Part shown: positions 25,401 to 39,608 of the stretch, in pieces
Position numbering within the stretch: position 1 is the stretch's first letter
Layout of the letters: each line of letters opens with the position of its first letter
NCBI GenBank assembly: GCA_030062745.1
Contig: CP099841.1
Location: 21,517,398-21,581,397, forward strand
Source: Capitulum mitella
Taxonomy: Eukaryota; Arthropoda; Thecostraca; Pollicipedomorpha; Pollicipedidae
Direction of reading: 5' to 3'
Length of the DNA stretch: 64,000 nucleotides
The notes under the pieces: generated by a model
What the model was told of the DNA's origin: nothing
What the model saw: the letters and a program-made list of their open reading frames with translations, nothing else
Databases searched by the model: none
Program-made: the position numbers and the translations under genes

Positions 25401-25816
25401 ATGGAATGGCATGAGCTCTTGAAAACACACTTAGATAAACTGCAAAGCATGCTGATTGCACAAGTCCGATTTAAACTTTGCATCTTCCATCTAGAGGTGT
25501 GGAGTCTACACAGGTTAGGCAGCGAAACGCACAATCGGAACACGATGATATTCCTCACATCACTCTGTGACAACGTCCCTTCCGAGGAGCATTGCCAATG
25601 TCGATCGTTTTCACCCTCTGGCTAAGAGCGGTGTTTTAATCGTCCATAGTCGTGGCACTCTGACCCTACCACTGGCACCTCACTCCGACTCCCCGCAGCT
25701 CAGTCAGTGACGTCCCTCCCACTCAATGCAAGCGAACCGTCCTCGGCCGTCCCGGGGAATGTTCTCGCTGCCGGCCGGGGCCCGCTTCCCGTCCGTCAGT
25801 CCCTCCGTCGACACCA

Positions 25817-26119
25817 TCATCTGGCCATCTCCGGCCGGCCGACGTCCACCTCGGCCATGACGCCGCCCTCCCGCCCGGCGCCGGGCCGACTCAGGCCGGT
25901 CGACCGGCGCCGCATGTCGCTGAGCGCGCCGTGCACCGCCTCAGCGAGCCGCTGCGGCTCGTGAGTCCCGGCCCCGACCCCAGTCGCGGCCGGCGGCCGG
26001 TCCGGCGTGCTGTCGGCAGGGGTGGCGCCGTCGGCGGTCGGGTCGGACGGCCGGCCGCCGCCCGCTTCGGTCACCTCCAGCGGCGCCTGGGGACCGTCCA
26101 GGCCGGCGTCAGGAGGAGG
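25817..26119 (-). CDS. AK-like exon 14: Pro/Gly-rich C-terminal tail (tentative)
   Basis: After the acceptor GCTGCAG at 26120, an open frame of 101 codons ends TGA at 25817. It encodes a disordered Pro/Ala/Gly-rich tail with a charged stretch [19 protein letters not shown]. It joins in phase to exon 13 if the donor CGG|GTACGG at 26465 is used. If that donor is skipped, exon 13 reads on to a stop at about 26199. The choice needs transcript data. Confidence 0.45.
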   Translation of the reverse strand, partial: PPPDAGLDGPQAPLEVTEAGGGRPSDPTADGATPADSTPDRPPAATGVGAGTHEPQRLAEAVHGALSDMRRRSTGLSRPGAGREGGVMAEVDVGRPEMAR

Positions 26120-29100
26120 CTGCAGCCATAGCCTTTCCTCTGAACCCGGGCGCGGGGTGACACAGAGGCTGTGCACTACTCGAGTTCTGGAGAGAACGTT
26201 AAAGGCTCATGGCAATGGCAATGACTGCAGGCAACATAAGTGACGTTATGGGTGCCAACAACAGGGCGTGCTTTTGAATGTTCCTGTGCTTGGTCAGAGC
26301 AACTGGATTTTTCGACGCAGTTCTGATGCCGCTACCCAAAAGACCCGCACAGCTTCCCCAGCGCCGTCCAAATGTCTGAAGCACGAGCACAGGACGTCTC
26401 GGAAGCCGGGCGGTGCGGTCGGCCTGCAGCGCTGGGGCCGGCCAGTGTGGAGCCTGTCTCCGTACCCGGTCAACGCCGGCCGGAGCCTCCGGCCAGGCTT
26501 GGCCGCGGCCGGCGCCGCTCGGCAGCTGGGGTCCCGCCGCAGACAGCGGGCCGTGGCCGACCAGCCGCTGCAGCTCCAGGTAGATGCACCGCTTCAGCTG
26601 GTCCACCACCTGCACCTCGTCGCAGTCGCCGTCGATCTGGCGGCCGCGGCAGCAGCGTCAGCGGCAGATGCGGCTCCGACGCCGGCGGCGCCGCTCGTCG
26701 GCTCACGGGGGGGGGGGAACACAGCGACCGAACTCAGGGTGTCCGAACGAACAGGAGGCATCTGCTGGCCGTGGATATCATAACACTGCCGCGACACAGC
26801 TGCCAGAATCGCACATTAAGCCAGAAAGCTGCGAGTGGTGGTCTTCATAATTTTGATTGATTCCGTTAGTTTAATAATAACATTTCAATGACAAGTGGTA
26901 GTCCTCGTCGGTGTACGTGTGTGTGTGCGTCAGTGAGTGGGGTCTTAGGGCGCTCGGACTTCTAGATCATATGGCGCCCGCGGTAGTGCTTGTTTGTTAT
27001 TTTCTCACGCTTTGTGGTAATTTTTTACGGCAGCATTACAGTAAAAAAGGGGCAGACGTACGCGTTTGGAGTCGGCCGTCGCTAACGCCATTTCGTTGTT
27101 ACCTATTCGAAGATAGAGGGCCACAGTGAGGGAACCAGTGTGTCATATTCATCTCCAGTGCATATGCCGCATTGTTAGCTGATGCATATTCCAAGTACAC
27201 ACAATACGACATAGATCTGCCGTCCACTGCTTGGTTGTCCATGCATTTAACTGGCGTTTCGCAGGCTTCGAGCCAATGAATACGTTTGTTTCTTTTTTAC
27301 TGTCTCAGGCACTCTTGGAACAGGTTTCATATGCAAGGGAAACGAATGGACCTGCAACATGGGTTCTCGAAAATGACTCGGTTGTTGACTCCAGGGCCAA
27401 TGATGACTCACAGAGTGGGTCATAGCCGAAAATCGGCATAACCTGAGGAGTACTTGCGTCATATATATTTTACGTACTGAACTCGCGGCATGATTTTGCG
27501 GCGACGAAAATAGCACACATCTAATATATTGTAAAAAAGCGCAGCTACCTCAGTTTTCTCCATTGTGCAGCATTTCCCTTACAAAATGCGCACATCCCAG
27601 GTTTCCTCCTTCCCAGGGAATTGTTCGACTATGGAACCTCTGGAACACTACACCTTACGCTGTCCGAGTGTTCCTCCCAACGCCGACATTTTAAAGTGGA
27701 AATCCCAAGAACCTCTGGCCTTTTCCGGGTAGCACAGCTAAATCCACAATCAATGATCGGTATTCTCCAAGGACGGTGTGCAGCAGACCAGGAAGACGAG
27801 CTTCACCAGCTCGTTAGCGAGCCTCGTGTTCAAACACTCGCCAGGCCGGACTAATTCCGGTATCTTTTCTGATCGCGCAAAAGGTCAACACCGGGACCGG
27901 GTCACACGTTCGGGCGTCCGCGAAACGGCCATATGGAGACACGCAACGGGCGGGGGAGGCCTGCCGGCGCCGCGTGGCTGGCCCGGTTCCCTGCCGCTTC
28001 TGGCGCCTCAATCCGCCTTCGTATCGTTTCCATGGACCTTCCTCCGCGCCCGTCCCCGGGCCGTGTCTCTGTACCGCCTTCCTGATCCTGCATCTGTACC
28101 GGTTACCTGGCCCTGCCTTCGCGCCTTTGCCCTGATCCTGCCTCTGTGCCTGCCTTCTGACCGTGCCTCTATACCGATTTCCTAACCCTGCCTTTGTCCC
28201 AGTTCTCCGGCCCTGTCTCTGTGTCTGTCGCCTAACGGATGGTCCCTTGAGCTGTGATCTCCTGGGGTGAGGCACTCAGCCGTGCCCCGAAGCTGGACTC
28301 GTGCACTGGGCCTCTGACTCCAGGCGGTGTTCAGAGGCCGTCTCCGGCCTGTACCCCGGCCGGCCACTCACCACCTGCAGCCGGTGAGCCTCGTCCAGCG
28401 CCCTGACGGCCGGCAGGGTGACCGTCCTGTAGAGCTCCAGCCGGCGGCGGCACGCCTGCACCGTGTCGTCCACGTCCTCCCGCCGGCCCAGCGTGCGGCC
28501 CAGCTCCAGCTCCGAACAGTCGATCAGCACCACGTCCGACTGGCGGCCGTGCTGCGGCGGTGGCGTACGGTAAATCAGCACAACGTCCCGCTGGCGGGAC
28601 GATACGTTCCACCAGTACAACGTCCGACTGATGGAGACGCACAGTCGATCAGCACGTCTGATGGATGGCCGTGCTGTCGAGTCGAGGTACACGTGCAGAA
28701 ACGGTTACGCCTTTGTTGCCGGCGCAAGGGAGCGCCTGAAATGACAGACCGCTGGCATGGTCCGCGAAACTGTTCGTATATCAGGTCTGAATGAAAGTCG
28801 TGTGAAATCTGGGAAATGGTGCTTAATGGTATTCATTCGTCACGGAAAACACTCACGGGAGGCAAAGCAATTCTGAAAATGAGGCTAAAATGTTACAAGA
28901 ACAACGCACTCGTATCATCAATGCAATTTCACAGAATCGTAGCTCACCTCCTGCTCAAACTGCTCGAGCTGTTCCAGGTATCGAGGGAAGCCAGATACGA
29001 TAAAACCTCGCGAGGACTTATTCTGATCCATAGCCTTCGCCAGGCAGCTGAGTATTAGACCCTGTGAATTAGTTTGGATAATCATTTATCAAGTGACAAA

Positions 29101-31335
29101 ATCATTTTTTCCGGTACCCCACGTTAACATCGCCATCTACATCGTGAAAACATTTTTTTCGCGAGATCTAATCAAAATGCAAAGAATTATGGCTTTATTC
29201 CCAGTATTGTCGTGTTCTTACTACTGTTACGCATGATTTATATCCTAAGCAGTTCCCAGTTTATTCTCGAGGATACCATGAGCACTCGACGAAAATAAGA
29301 AACAGCATGTTAACATAAAAACAACCAACGTTGTTGACGGAATGTTTTAACTAAGAACGTGACCGGCCTTCACGCGAAAATACGAGAAGCAAAGGATGCT
29401 GGGCGCGTGCTGGTGGTGGCCAGTCATGGTACGGCACGCAACGGGACTTCTGACATGAATCGGTATACCCATGGACCACAGTGCAACTTGCACCATTTCA
29501 AGTCAATAATCAGCGTTAATATATGCGTGATCTGGGTGAATAAAATCCGCAAACATCGTAAGCATATGGCTTCCATTGATGTGTTATCTATACACTGAAA
29601 TATGGCACGCAAACCTTAGCCCTTACATTTTGTTGGCGCAGTTGAGAACTCTACGCAGTTAAACTCTACTGAAAGGACAGTCAGTTTACCAAATACAGTG
29701 AGTGATTTTTCCGGTGCCTGGGATGGCAACTTTAATCTCGACGGGTCTCAACCATTCGCCTCACCATACTTGGAACTCTCATGCGAAAACAGGCAATATT
29801 CCATTTCTGACCAACTCATCGTCATCCACAATCACCCACTTAAACATTTAAATCCAATCAGCCGGCACAAGCAGCCCTACATATGACGCCGATTCCGTAT
29901 GATCCAGGCGTCAAGCCATCAGCCACAATGACCTGAGGCACCAGTTCCCCGGCCACCAGCCACGATGACCTGAAGCACCAGTTCCCTGGCCGTCAGTTAC
30001 ACTGACCTGAGGCACCAGTTCCCTGGCCGTCAGTCACACTGACCTGAGGCACCAGTTCCCCGGCCACCAGTCACACTGACCTGAGGCACCAGTTCCCCGG
30101 CCACCAGCAGCTGCCGGATGGCCAGCACGTCGGGGCGAGTCTCGCACCAGTTCATCGGTCACCAGGTCTCGCAGCATCCAGCTGCAGCTGAGGTGCGTCC
30201 AGCCCGGGTACTGCGGCACCACCGTCTCGCAGTAGCTGGACTTGTTGCTGCCCGGCCCTCCTGGGCACGCGGCCGCGGCCGGACCGTCGCCGTCAGCACA
30301 TCGTCGCGGTGTACGCATGCACAAACAAGGCACACAGACATCCCCTTCGTCAGCTGACAAGGCGGCGAGGCGAGTAGGCCGACTTGTGGCTCAAAACGAA
30401 CGCAATACAATTTGTTTAATCATTATTACTGGCTGTCGCTTCGTTCCTCTCAGTGTTGTTCGCCTGATGCTTGGTTTGCCACGTTGACAGCTAGACTAGG
30501 CGGCGGTATCTAGAGCATGGTTCCGGGACGTAGTTGGTGCGCTTGCATATGACGAACACAAAACAGGTATGAGCGCACTCACATATTTGCGAACAAATAC
30601 GTAGAAGGTTTTGAGGAATTACAGGCCTCTAGTACCTGTGACAAAACATAAATAGATCCATCTCTGGCCTGACAATGTGTCTTTCAAAACCAAACCCAGA
30701 GCGCAGAAGTTCAACAATGGAACCTCAATGGCTGTGTCGGCTGCAAGACTTCCAGGGAGCCAGCATTCTAGACAGTTCTGGAGCATTGTTCGTGTTGCAA
30801 TCAGTCTCGTCACGATCGATACGCCCTAAAGCTTAATGTTTAGATGGGGCCCTTAGAGCCGTTCTAAAACGCCTCCGGGCGCGTGGCAGGCCAGCCACCT
30901 GTGTCGGAGTCAAGCTGAATACAGCGCTGAGACCTGACAGACCGTGTGCGGCACGGCCGACAGAGCACGCTCACCTATGACAAATAGGACGGGCCGCGAC
31001 GTTCGCGGGCTCGCGGACGGTGACAGGACGGCCTTCAGCGCTGCACTGGACGCCACCGCCGCCCGGTCAGAGCGTAAATCTGAGCAGAGCAAGCCGCAAG
31101 AGCCCCGTAAAAACATACTTATGTCATGGCAAAAGCAGGAACAGCACAGAAGTTGTCACCATACGCCTGCAATGTCAGAAAATGTGGGCGTTTAATGTGT
31201 ATATATATATATATATATATATGTATATGTATATACGTGATCTACGTGAGATTAGTCTATTTTGCTCGCTGCAGGTGCGCACTGATTCTCTGTCTGGCGT
31301 TGTGTGTTTTTTGTACCTGACCTGGATATATGTAT

Positions 31336-31383
<48 letters not shown>

Positions 31384-31387
31384 ATAG

Positions 31388-31439
<52 letters not shown>

Positions 31440-33767
31440 ACATATGCCAAAATTTAGTCACATCGGATGTCGTGACGGATGCTGTCGTGAATAGGTGCTT
31501 TTCCTATACGATCTCAATGTCTCCGGGTCTCAGTGTCTCAAGGTCGCACGATGGTGATCCCCTGCGTCAATAATGTTCCGGGGACCGACGTTTGTATTAG
31601 CTGATCGTGACGGCACGCAATAGTCCTGATAACGCGAGACGTTAGCGGATATTTTTGTCCACAATCGAGAAAGTTCAACATTTACAGCTCCGTCTTGTCA
31701 AGAGCTTTAAATATGAGAGGGGTATTTGCGCGTTACGTCGCTGTTTTCATGTCCTTTTTACGTGACCGTTATTTACGGACATATTTGTTACATGTCCATT
31801 ATTTAAGGATGCATAGTTTCTGAGCATGGTTTAGTTTCTCTTTACGGAGGTTATCTGTCGTGAAAAATTTTGAAGAGGTCGTCTGTATTTCACCACAAAT
31901 TGAAGGAAGTGACCAAAGGGAAGTAAACACTGAGGGCAGCAGCAGTGTGGACGCCGACAAAAGTGATGATAATCGTGCATGCCCATGCAAGTACACACAT
32001 ACCCAACTCATGGTTTAAGCGGCGTGCACATATGACAGCAGCTCTGTGCTCCACATCATGTGCTTCAGTCAAAAGAGTTTTTCTCGAAATTTCGACTAGC
32101 TTTTGTGACTCTATCACTAGAACGCCAACAATGAAAAAACGACGTTACTCTACTTAACACAGTTTGGACACGGCCAGCTGCTAAACATCCCGAAAATGTC
32201 CTCTTCCCCCAAAAATGGTACGTAAAATGGAAAAATATATCATGAGATTCATACACAGAAATAAACTGCAGATATAAAACAAATAAGAAGCTATTTTATC
32301 TACATCTGCCACGAATTCTACGCCCTTGTAAATAATTGACGAATTCCTTGCTTTAATCAATGCACTGGGACACTGAGGAATCATTCGGGTCTCAGGCTGT
32401 TAACATTTACGTATCTAGAGACAACTCACCCATTTCCAGGAAGGACTTGAAAGACTCTGGAGCAGGGCAGAGTTTGACATCAAATGAAAGCCGCAAACCA
32501 GCGAGAAACAGAAGCGCTGCGTCGCATTATACAAAACAATTCACGCGTCTGTGGCACAAACGTGATTGTTCAATAAATCAAACATGGGAGAACGAAAAGT
32601 CTCATGGTCTGATGAGCATAACAGCACAACTCAGCAAGAACACACTGCAAATGGCAGGGACAAGTATCACCGGGCTAGTCGAATGCGTCGTGCAGATCAC
32701 GATGCACTGAAAAAGGAACCATCAAAGCGACAATCGCAAAAAAGTTAACTAAAGTGGGAAATCAATGTGCACGTCACGCATGTTTATGTATGTACACATA
32801 CGCATTGCTGGATGTCCCATATTCCTCAAAGCACTGCAACCGGCATAATTCAAACCAACCGATATTTACCGATGCGTTCCAACCTCGACAACATCTGAGT
32901 GCCATCTCATTATCCGAGAGTGTATGCAAAGAGGAAAATGAACAACGGATCCTTAACGCACGGCAACTGAATTCCAGAAAATGTCAACTAGAGTTCGCTG
33001 CGTCCTGTAAGTCCACGGTTTTGCCTTCCAACCCAAGCTTACCGTTGTTCTGGTTCTTATCTGGATGAAGCGACAAGCTGTTCTCTATTAACTTTCGTAT
33101 GATGGAATCCATTTCATTCACAATCTCGTGCATGTCACAGTCGGCAATGTTAATCTGGAAAGCAGCATGTAGCGTGCCAGTAAAATGGAAACACACGCAG
33201 TCTGAAGCATCAAGAACTGCCACCCTGTTATTTTGTCACCATTATTATCATTAACAGCAATTCCCCAGGGATGTAATCGGCTAAATCCTGTGGATGTGTC
33301 TGTAAACTCCGCGCCACACACTGTAAAACACACGACTCTACACTAGTTCATAGTCAAGTGTGTGTTCCCAAAATTGTTCACAACCGTTAGTGGCGCCATT
33401 GCGGAGCAATGCAGTATGGAGGACCCCAAGAGGCTCTCAGTCGTATGCTCAATGGGACTCAAAAGACATTTTCGTTCCATATCTTTGAGTATCTTTTTCC
33501 CATGTTCAGCTTGATTCTAATTCAAAGTCTTAATCTGTTTGTTAGACGGTACGAATGACGTGAACCTTATCGACAAGAATATAAACCACTGATATCTTAC
33601 AAGAACGCGAGAGATACCGGGTGCGATCAGTGACATCATCTGCACCAATGCACATTGGCAACCTTTCAAAAGAACATTACCAACAGCCACCCTGACCTAT
33701 CAGTGCCAGAGCTTCCAGTCTGGTCTCATTAAAAACTTCCTGCGATTTCTCAAAAGGGTGCCCTGGG

Positions 33768-33853
<86 letters not shown>

Positions 33854-36800
33854 GTACGTGTATATCTATTCAATCAGTATGGGCGCACTTTCAGTCCAAT
33901 GTGTTCTCGAGGAAGTCCGCATTGCTAGTCCAGATAGTTTTTGTACGTTCTAGATCGCATCCAATCCGCTCAAGACATTACTGGAACGCCTCTGCCTTTT
34001 GCTGAAAGTGTCATGCCGAAACAACTCAGGAAGAAGCCTTATGTCCACTTCTCTTGAGATAAGTCTCAACGAAGCTGCAGATACAAATCACAATCTTCTT
34101 CATTATTGTGGCCACCAAACTGTTCAGTCCCAAACGCATTTCCATGAAACACAGTGAATGGCCGAAGCAATGACCATCGAGGAGCAAAACGACGACGGCA
34201 CAATCCCTTATTAACTTGAGAGCTGCCGCCGGCCGAGGAAAACGGGAATATGTTTGTTTCAGCTAAACGCATACCTACGGCAGAAGGAACTGCTTGGCAG
34301 AACGGCCGCGCTATGTAGCAGGCCACACGAAATCCAAGAGACAAATCAGGTCACATGGCATTTAATAACAGGAAGGTGTTGCTGAACATTTCAGGGGTGT
34401 CCAGCTATATAACTGGATGTATCTTGACGGGGCCTTTAGCTGTGGATGATTTGTTTCTCTTCTTGCGACTTTCGGCAAAGCTTTACGTCAAGAACCATTC
34501 AAGAACCAAGAATCATTCGCAGGTTGTAGTACTTGCATGTCATGGTCCCACGGGACAGCCACTTGATGTCGTTTTATAACCACGCGTACAAATGCGTGTG
34601 AAAGCACGAAACATTGCGTTCCGTTTCATACGATAATATCCGTATATCTGATAACATCCGTTTCATCCGATAGTCATACGATACGATTTCATATGACGTC
34701 TCTGACTGCGCTGTATTTGCTCCGGGAAAGGGTTGAGTTCCGACCGACCGACCGAACCACCGACCCCCATCAGAGAACGGTCCGCCGAAATCCAAGACTG
34801 GTCAGAAGCTTCTGCTTAACCTGTAAGGGGTGATTACAAATACCACGACGTTAGTCATGCTATGGCTTTTAGTCAGTACCAATGTGGTCCACTTCGTAAA
34901 CGTTCACTAAAGCCTTACTCAAGAACGAACATTTCCAGTTTGCAATACATCACCCAGTGTCATGTGAAGGCCATTCGGTATCATTTTTGGAACATATGGA
35001 TAGGTGAATATGAAAGAATAGAACAACACCTTTTTCATACCTAATTTGATGTGTTTGGATAAATTTTATTTGCTTCGCTAAGGGATCGAGCGGTGGCCGG
35101 CCCATTATCGCCCAGTCAACAACCGGCCGCCCGGCACCCAAGAGAAAAACGTGCCAAAGATCGTTTAATTGCAGGAAGTTGCAGCTGGAACTTACAAGAC
35201 TGTTCAGCAGCGCCCAAACGTCTTCGAGACATTGGTTTCTGTCGGTCCTGATAAGCTGCATTTTTTTTATAACATTACAGAAATTTTTGTCTCAAAAATA
35301 AATATTGGCACCTAGCAGTGCATCATTACACACCATGCACAGGCCAAGCGAAGCAATATTTGAAAACAAGAGTAAGCTCAGACAAAAGATGGCATCCTCG
35401 TTTTTTTATTTCATATCCGGTTTGATGTTTCTTTAGTTTCTATGTGCTTTACGATGCGACCAAAGTATTACAAGGATTTCAGCTCCGATTGAAGACAGAT
35501 GTAAATATACAACAATGTTCAATTTTCTGCCGCTTTTCTCTACGCATATCGTCCGATTCTAGTGCCCTTAATGTCTTGGGACATAGTCCAGCGAATTCAT
35601 GATCGCTAGCAATCGAAAAATTGACCATTTGAAAATGTCGCAAGATGGCTTTATGTCCTGTTTTTTATTCCCACTAAACCATAAATCATAAGTCCAATGA
35701 TGCAACCAATAAGGCGAATACAGCAACGGCCGTACCCACTTTTGACTTATTTCCGTCGTGTCGCATAGACAGAAGTTATCGGGAAATGGTACGAAGAGGC
35801 CAGCTTAAAACAATGCTCCTACACTAATACTGTTCTTCACGTCAGCAGTAACATATTATGGCCAAGCCTTCCTCGCAAGATGTGCAACAAGCATAAGACG
35901 GTACCTTATAGAGAACATCCTTGTTGTTCATAAGTTCGGTGAGCGGTAGGACATGCGTAAGAAATTCAGTCAGCTCCTGCTCCCCAGACTCGGCGGTGAT
36001 GGCTCCGGTCTGTAACGACAGCGGCAGATGACGTCACTGGGCCCAAATGATGTCAGCGGTGTTTGGACGCGGACGGGAGCGACCGTGTCGGCTCGCTGAG
36101 AGGCACTAGGCACACGTTTTCACACGGGCGAAAAAGTGAAAACGGTGATGTTTTTTCTTAGTCCGTATGACAGCAATGTATCGAAAAAGCTTTCAAACAT
36201 CACAATAAAATATTAGATGGGACTGTCATTGGATGAGCGTCTTAATTAGCAAACATGGCCATCAAGAGTGACCATTACGTTTGTTACAAAAATGGTAGCA
36301 CATGCTAGACCCTGGGCGAACCAGGCGTTTTCACCACATCTGCTCCGCGCCAACAAGCAGCCGTCCTCCGTTGAGATTAGCGTTCCGGCGGAGCGGCCGT
36401 GGTCAGTGTGGCTGGGGGCCGCGGCGCCGGCCTCGTCACCTGTACGCCGTCCTGCACCAGCCGCTCCAGCACCTCCTGCCGGTGGTCCAGCAGGATCACG
36501 CCGTCCAGACGGGATATCTGCCGGGGAGCGGCTCCAGTCACCTTCCTCCGCACAGAGCGGGGGGGGGAGGGGGAGGACGGCCCCAGTCATTTGTCTCCGT
36601 GCTGGGAGAGAGAACAGCGCCGGTCACGTGACCCCGAACTGGGCGACGAACGCGATACAGCGACATTTTCCAAACTTGGATGCTTCTGCACCGCCACTGA
36701 CGAAAAACTGACGTTATCATCTACTTGGATCATTATTTGGATCATTATTTTAATTATTATAGCATTTTTATATTTTTTTTTAAAATGGATAATTATCAGT

Positions 36801-38748
36801 CATCGGAGGACGCCAAAACAGGACACCGTTTGCACCAGACCATACAGGGAAAGAGTTTGGCAGAATCTGGCGGAGCAGAGCGACCACGGCCAGCCGCGGT
36901 GCAGTGAATGCCAGGGCCGTGGTGATGAGTGCTTTAGTAACCTATCCAAACAAATGTTCCAAGTGGCGGACCACAGTTCTCTGCAGAAATGGATAACCTG
37001 GATGGAAGACTAAAAGAAGCTTCATGTCATGCATGACTGTTTCGACGGACACTCGCAACCATCGTAAGGCGAGTCCTGACGCGGCTCAGCCAGGATACTG
37101 CGGGTCCAAAATTTGCACTGACGGGGTTTCTTACGCGAAATCAGCTAGATCGCTGGGGCGAGACGGATGTATAGATATTTCCACAAATGACGTAGGCAAC
37201 GACTGGGTGTGAACGATAACTTCAAAAACCGGAAACATTTCTCAACAAAACATTGAAAAAAATCGCATTGCTCCCAGATAAACTTGTGCAACATAAAAAT
37301 ACGCACCTACCCAAGCTAGGCTATATTGCCCAGCAAAATAATGCGCTAAGCAGGGATGACTACCTTCTGTGCACATTCGACCGCATCGTCAATGTTTCGT
37401 GGGAATCCCGATATGACGAATCCCAGTCGCGCACTGGAGCCCTTCATTCTGGCCGTCAGCATTTCAACTGCCGTCGACGACGGAACCGAGCTGCCGTGCG
37501 CCAAATCTGAAACGATTTAGCGGACCGGCCCGTTACATTGTTGAAACAGCACGGGGAACACTCCCTTAACACGCGCGTGTCTCGTTACAAAACACGGTAT
37601 AAGTAACGCCATCTTGTTACGTAACACGATATGAGGAACGTCATCTTATATATGCATGGTCCGTAGGGGAATTATGACACCATTGCCGAAAGCTTCGCAC
37701 TGGTGCGTCGCATCCTACCGGGGAAATCACAGTGTCAAAAGAGATGCTTGCATCGTGGCCATTAAACGCCAGGGAAGCAAAAAAAGGCATCAACGCAGCT
37801 GCTTTCACGATTCCGATGAAGGACTGCCGATATGTGATGGAGCTGATATGTCAATGTGATTAAATGTTACATTGATAGAGTATGCCTTACCGATGCATGC
37901 CTGTATGTACTGTGGTCATAAACGTGTATTTTTTCTTTTTTTCGTGGTAAACGCCGATATCAAATGATGTCCACTCCGTAAAATATGAAACAAAACGATG
38001 CACGCATTACTATTTGCGATCACCTAGCACATCCATCAACCCACAGGACACTCCAGCCAACCCACCGAAATGTTTGGCGTAGTCCTTCAGCACCTTGGTC
38101 ATGGAGATGTGGGCCAGTTTGCCCTGCGAGCCCTGCACGACGGCCTCCGACAGCGTCACCTTGCCCGTACCTGGGCCACCTGACGCCACAGGCACCGTTC
38201 ATCACCGACCGGCGGCTGACGGCGATACCTATCGCACGACAGCCGAGCACCGGGCAGGTGTTCACTCAGCACCGTCCATCAATAAGATAGCAGTCCGCGG
38301 CACTGGGCCAGAAAGGTCATCAGGCCCACTGCCTTGTCCCAGAATGCCAACCGGACGGACACGGACACTGCTGGGGAGCAACGATGGGCAAGAACATATC
38401 CCATGGGCACTTGGAGGCATTGCGAAGCACATTCGGGAATGGCGGTGTTTCGTCAATGCTTGTTCAACAGTTGAAATGAAGATTAGATGAGGCAAAGTTT
38501 TGTCTTGCTCTTTAAACCTTCCTGAGACTACGAACTTCGAATTTCAGCAAGATTTCATCGACGTATGTCTCTTGTAGACGTCTACAGAAGGTGCGGTACA
38601 GTCATGTTAGTATATGTAGTATTACATCGCGTGTTCTGATGCGTATGGCAAGCGGATGTTTTTGCGAAGAGAACCGGAACCCCATTGCCACTCCACCGAC
38701 CTATATATTTATAAATATAAATATATATATATATATATATATCTTGGC

Positions 38749-38810
<62 letters not shown>

Positions 38811-39551
38811 GCACCACGGGAGACTGTGCGCTCCTACCCAGTAGCGCGTACATCGGCCTCACAACCACAGCACTCGGCAGACGACTCACCATGTACCTAC
38901 AGGACGGCACCCCACTCACACACACTGAGAAGCACCACAACACACCACTTACAAGAAAAACACCAGTAGATAACACAGAGATCCTGGTCCAAACACAAAA
39001 CAAGCGACTCCTCAACGCTCTAGAAGCAATCTACATCAGGGAGTATAACCCCGCAATAAACAGGCAAATCAACGCACGCGGCACGCTGTCCCTGTATGAT
39101 GGTCCGCCGCTGGGCCATAGCATAAACAGGCGGTGATAACCGGAACCACGGGTGACGTGTGCGGAATGTGTATATCGCATCTATACATGCGTCTGCCTTT
39201 ACAGAATACGGTACACAGAAAAACGTCCGAATAGTGGAAAGTGTATTGTATATATAGCGCGAGAGCAAAGCTGAATAATGTTCGGAAAACTCGGACACAA
39301 TTTCTTATCTCTTGAAAACGTCTTAGGGTAAGAAGAAACGTCGGCATTAATATGAGTAAAGATATAGAATGAGTGACGTAATTGTGCGTTTCTTAATTAT
39401 AATGACGCTAGGCACCGTTCTAAACAAGCACACCAATGAAGCGAAGAATATAATTCGAAAACTTGGACGCACCCAAAAAAAGGATAACCAACGCCGAATA
39501 CGCTGTTGTTTTTAACAAACATGCATATGCACAAAACTGTTGCCTAAGTTG

Positions 39552-39608
<57 letters not shown>

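Larger units (their letters stand above)
20923..25816. other. Convergent intergenic region between SLC44 and the AK-like gene
   Basis: The two genes end tail to tail, 4.9 kb apart. The region holds one hAT-like element (21272-21760), a (TC)n run and unannotated moderately AT-rich sequence. No canonical AATAAA was found in a convincing place for either gene. Confidence 0.6.

Noticed and set aside
25707-26131. Plus-strand frames over the last AK-like exons
   Set aside because: High GC opens all frames here; the minus strand alone continues the kinase domain in phase.
31175-31450. Frames encoding long Ile-Tyr repeats
   Set aside because: They are translated (TA)n microsatellites, also seen near 38582, 38701 and 39552.
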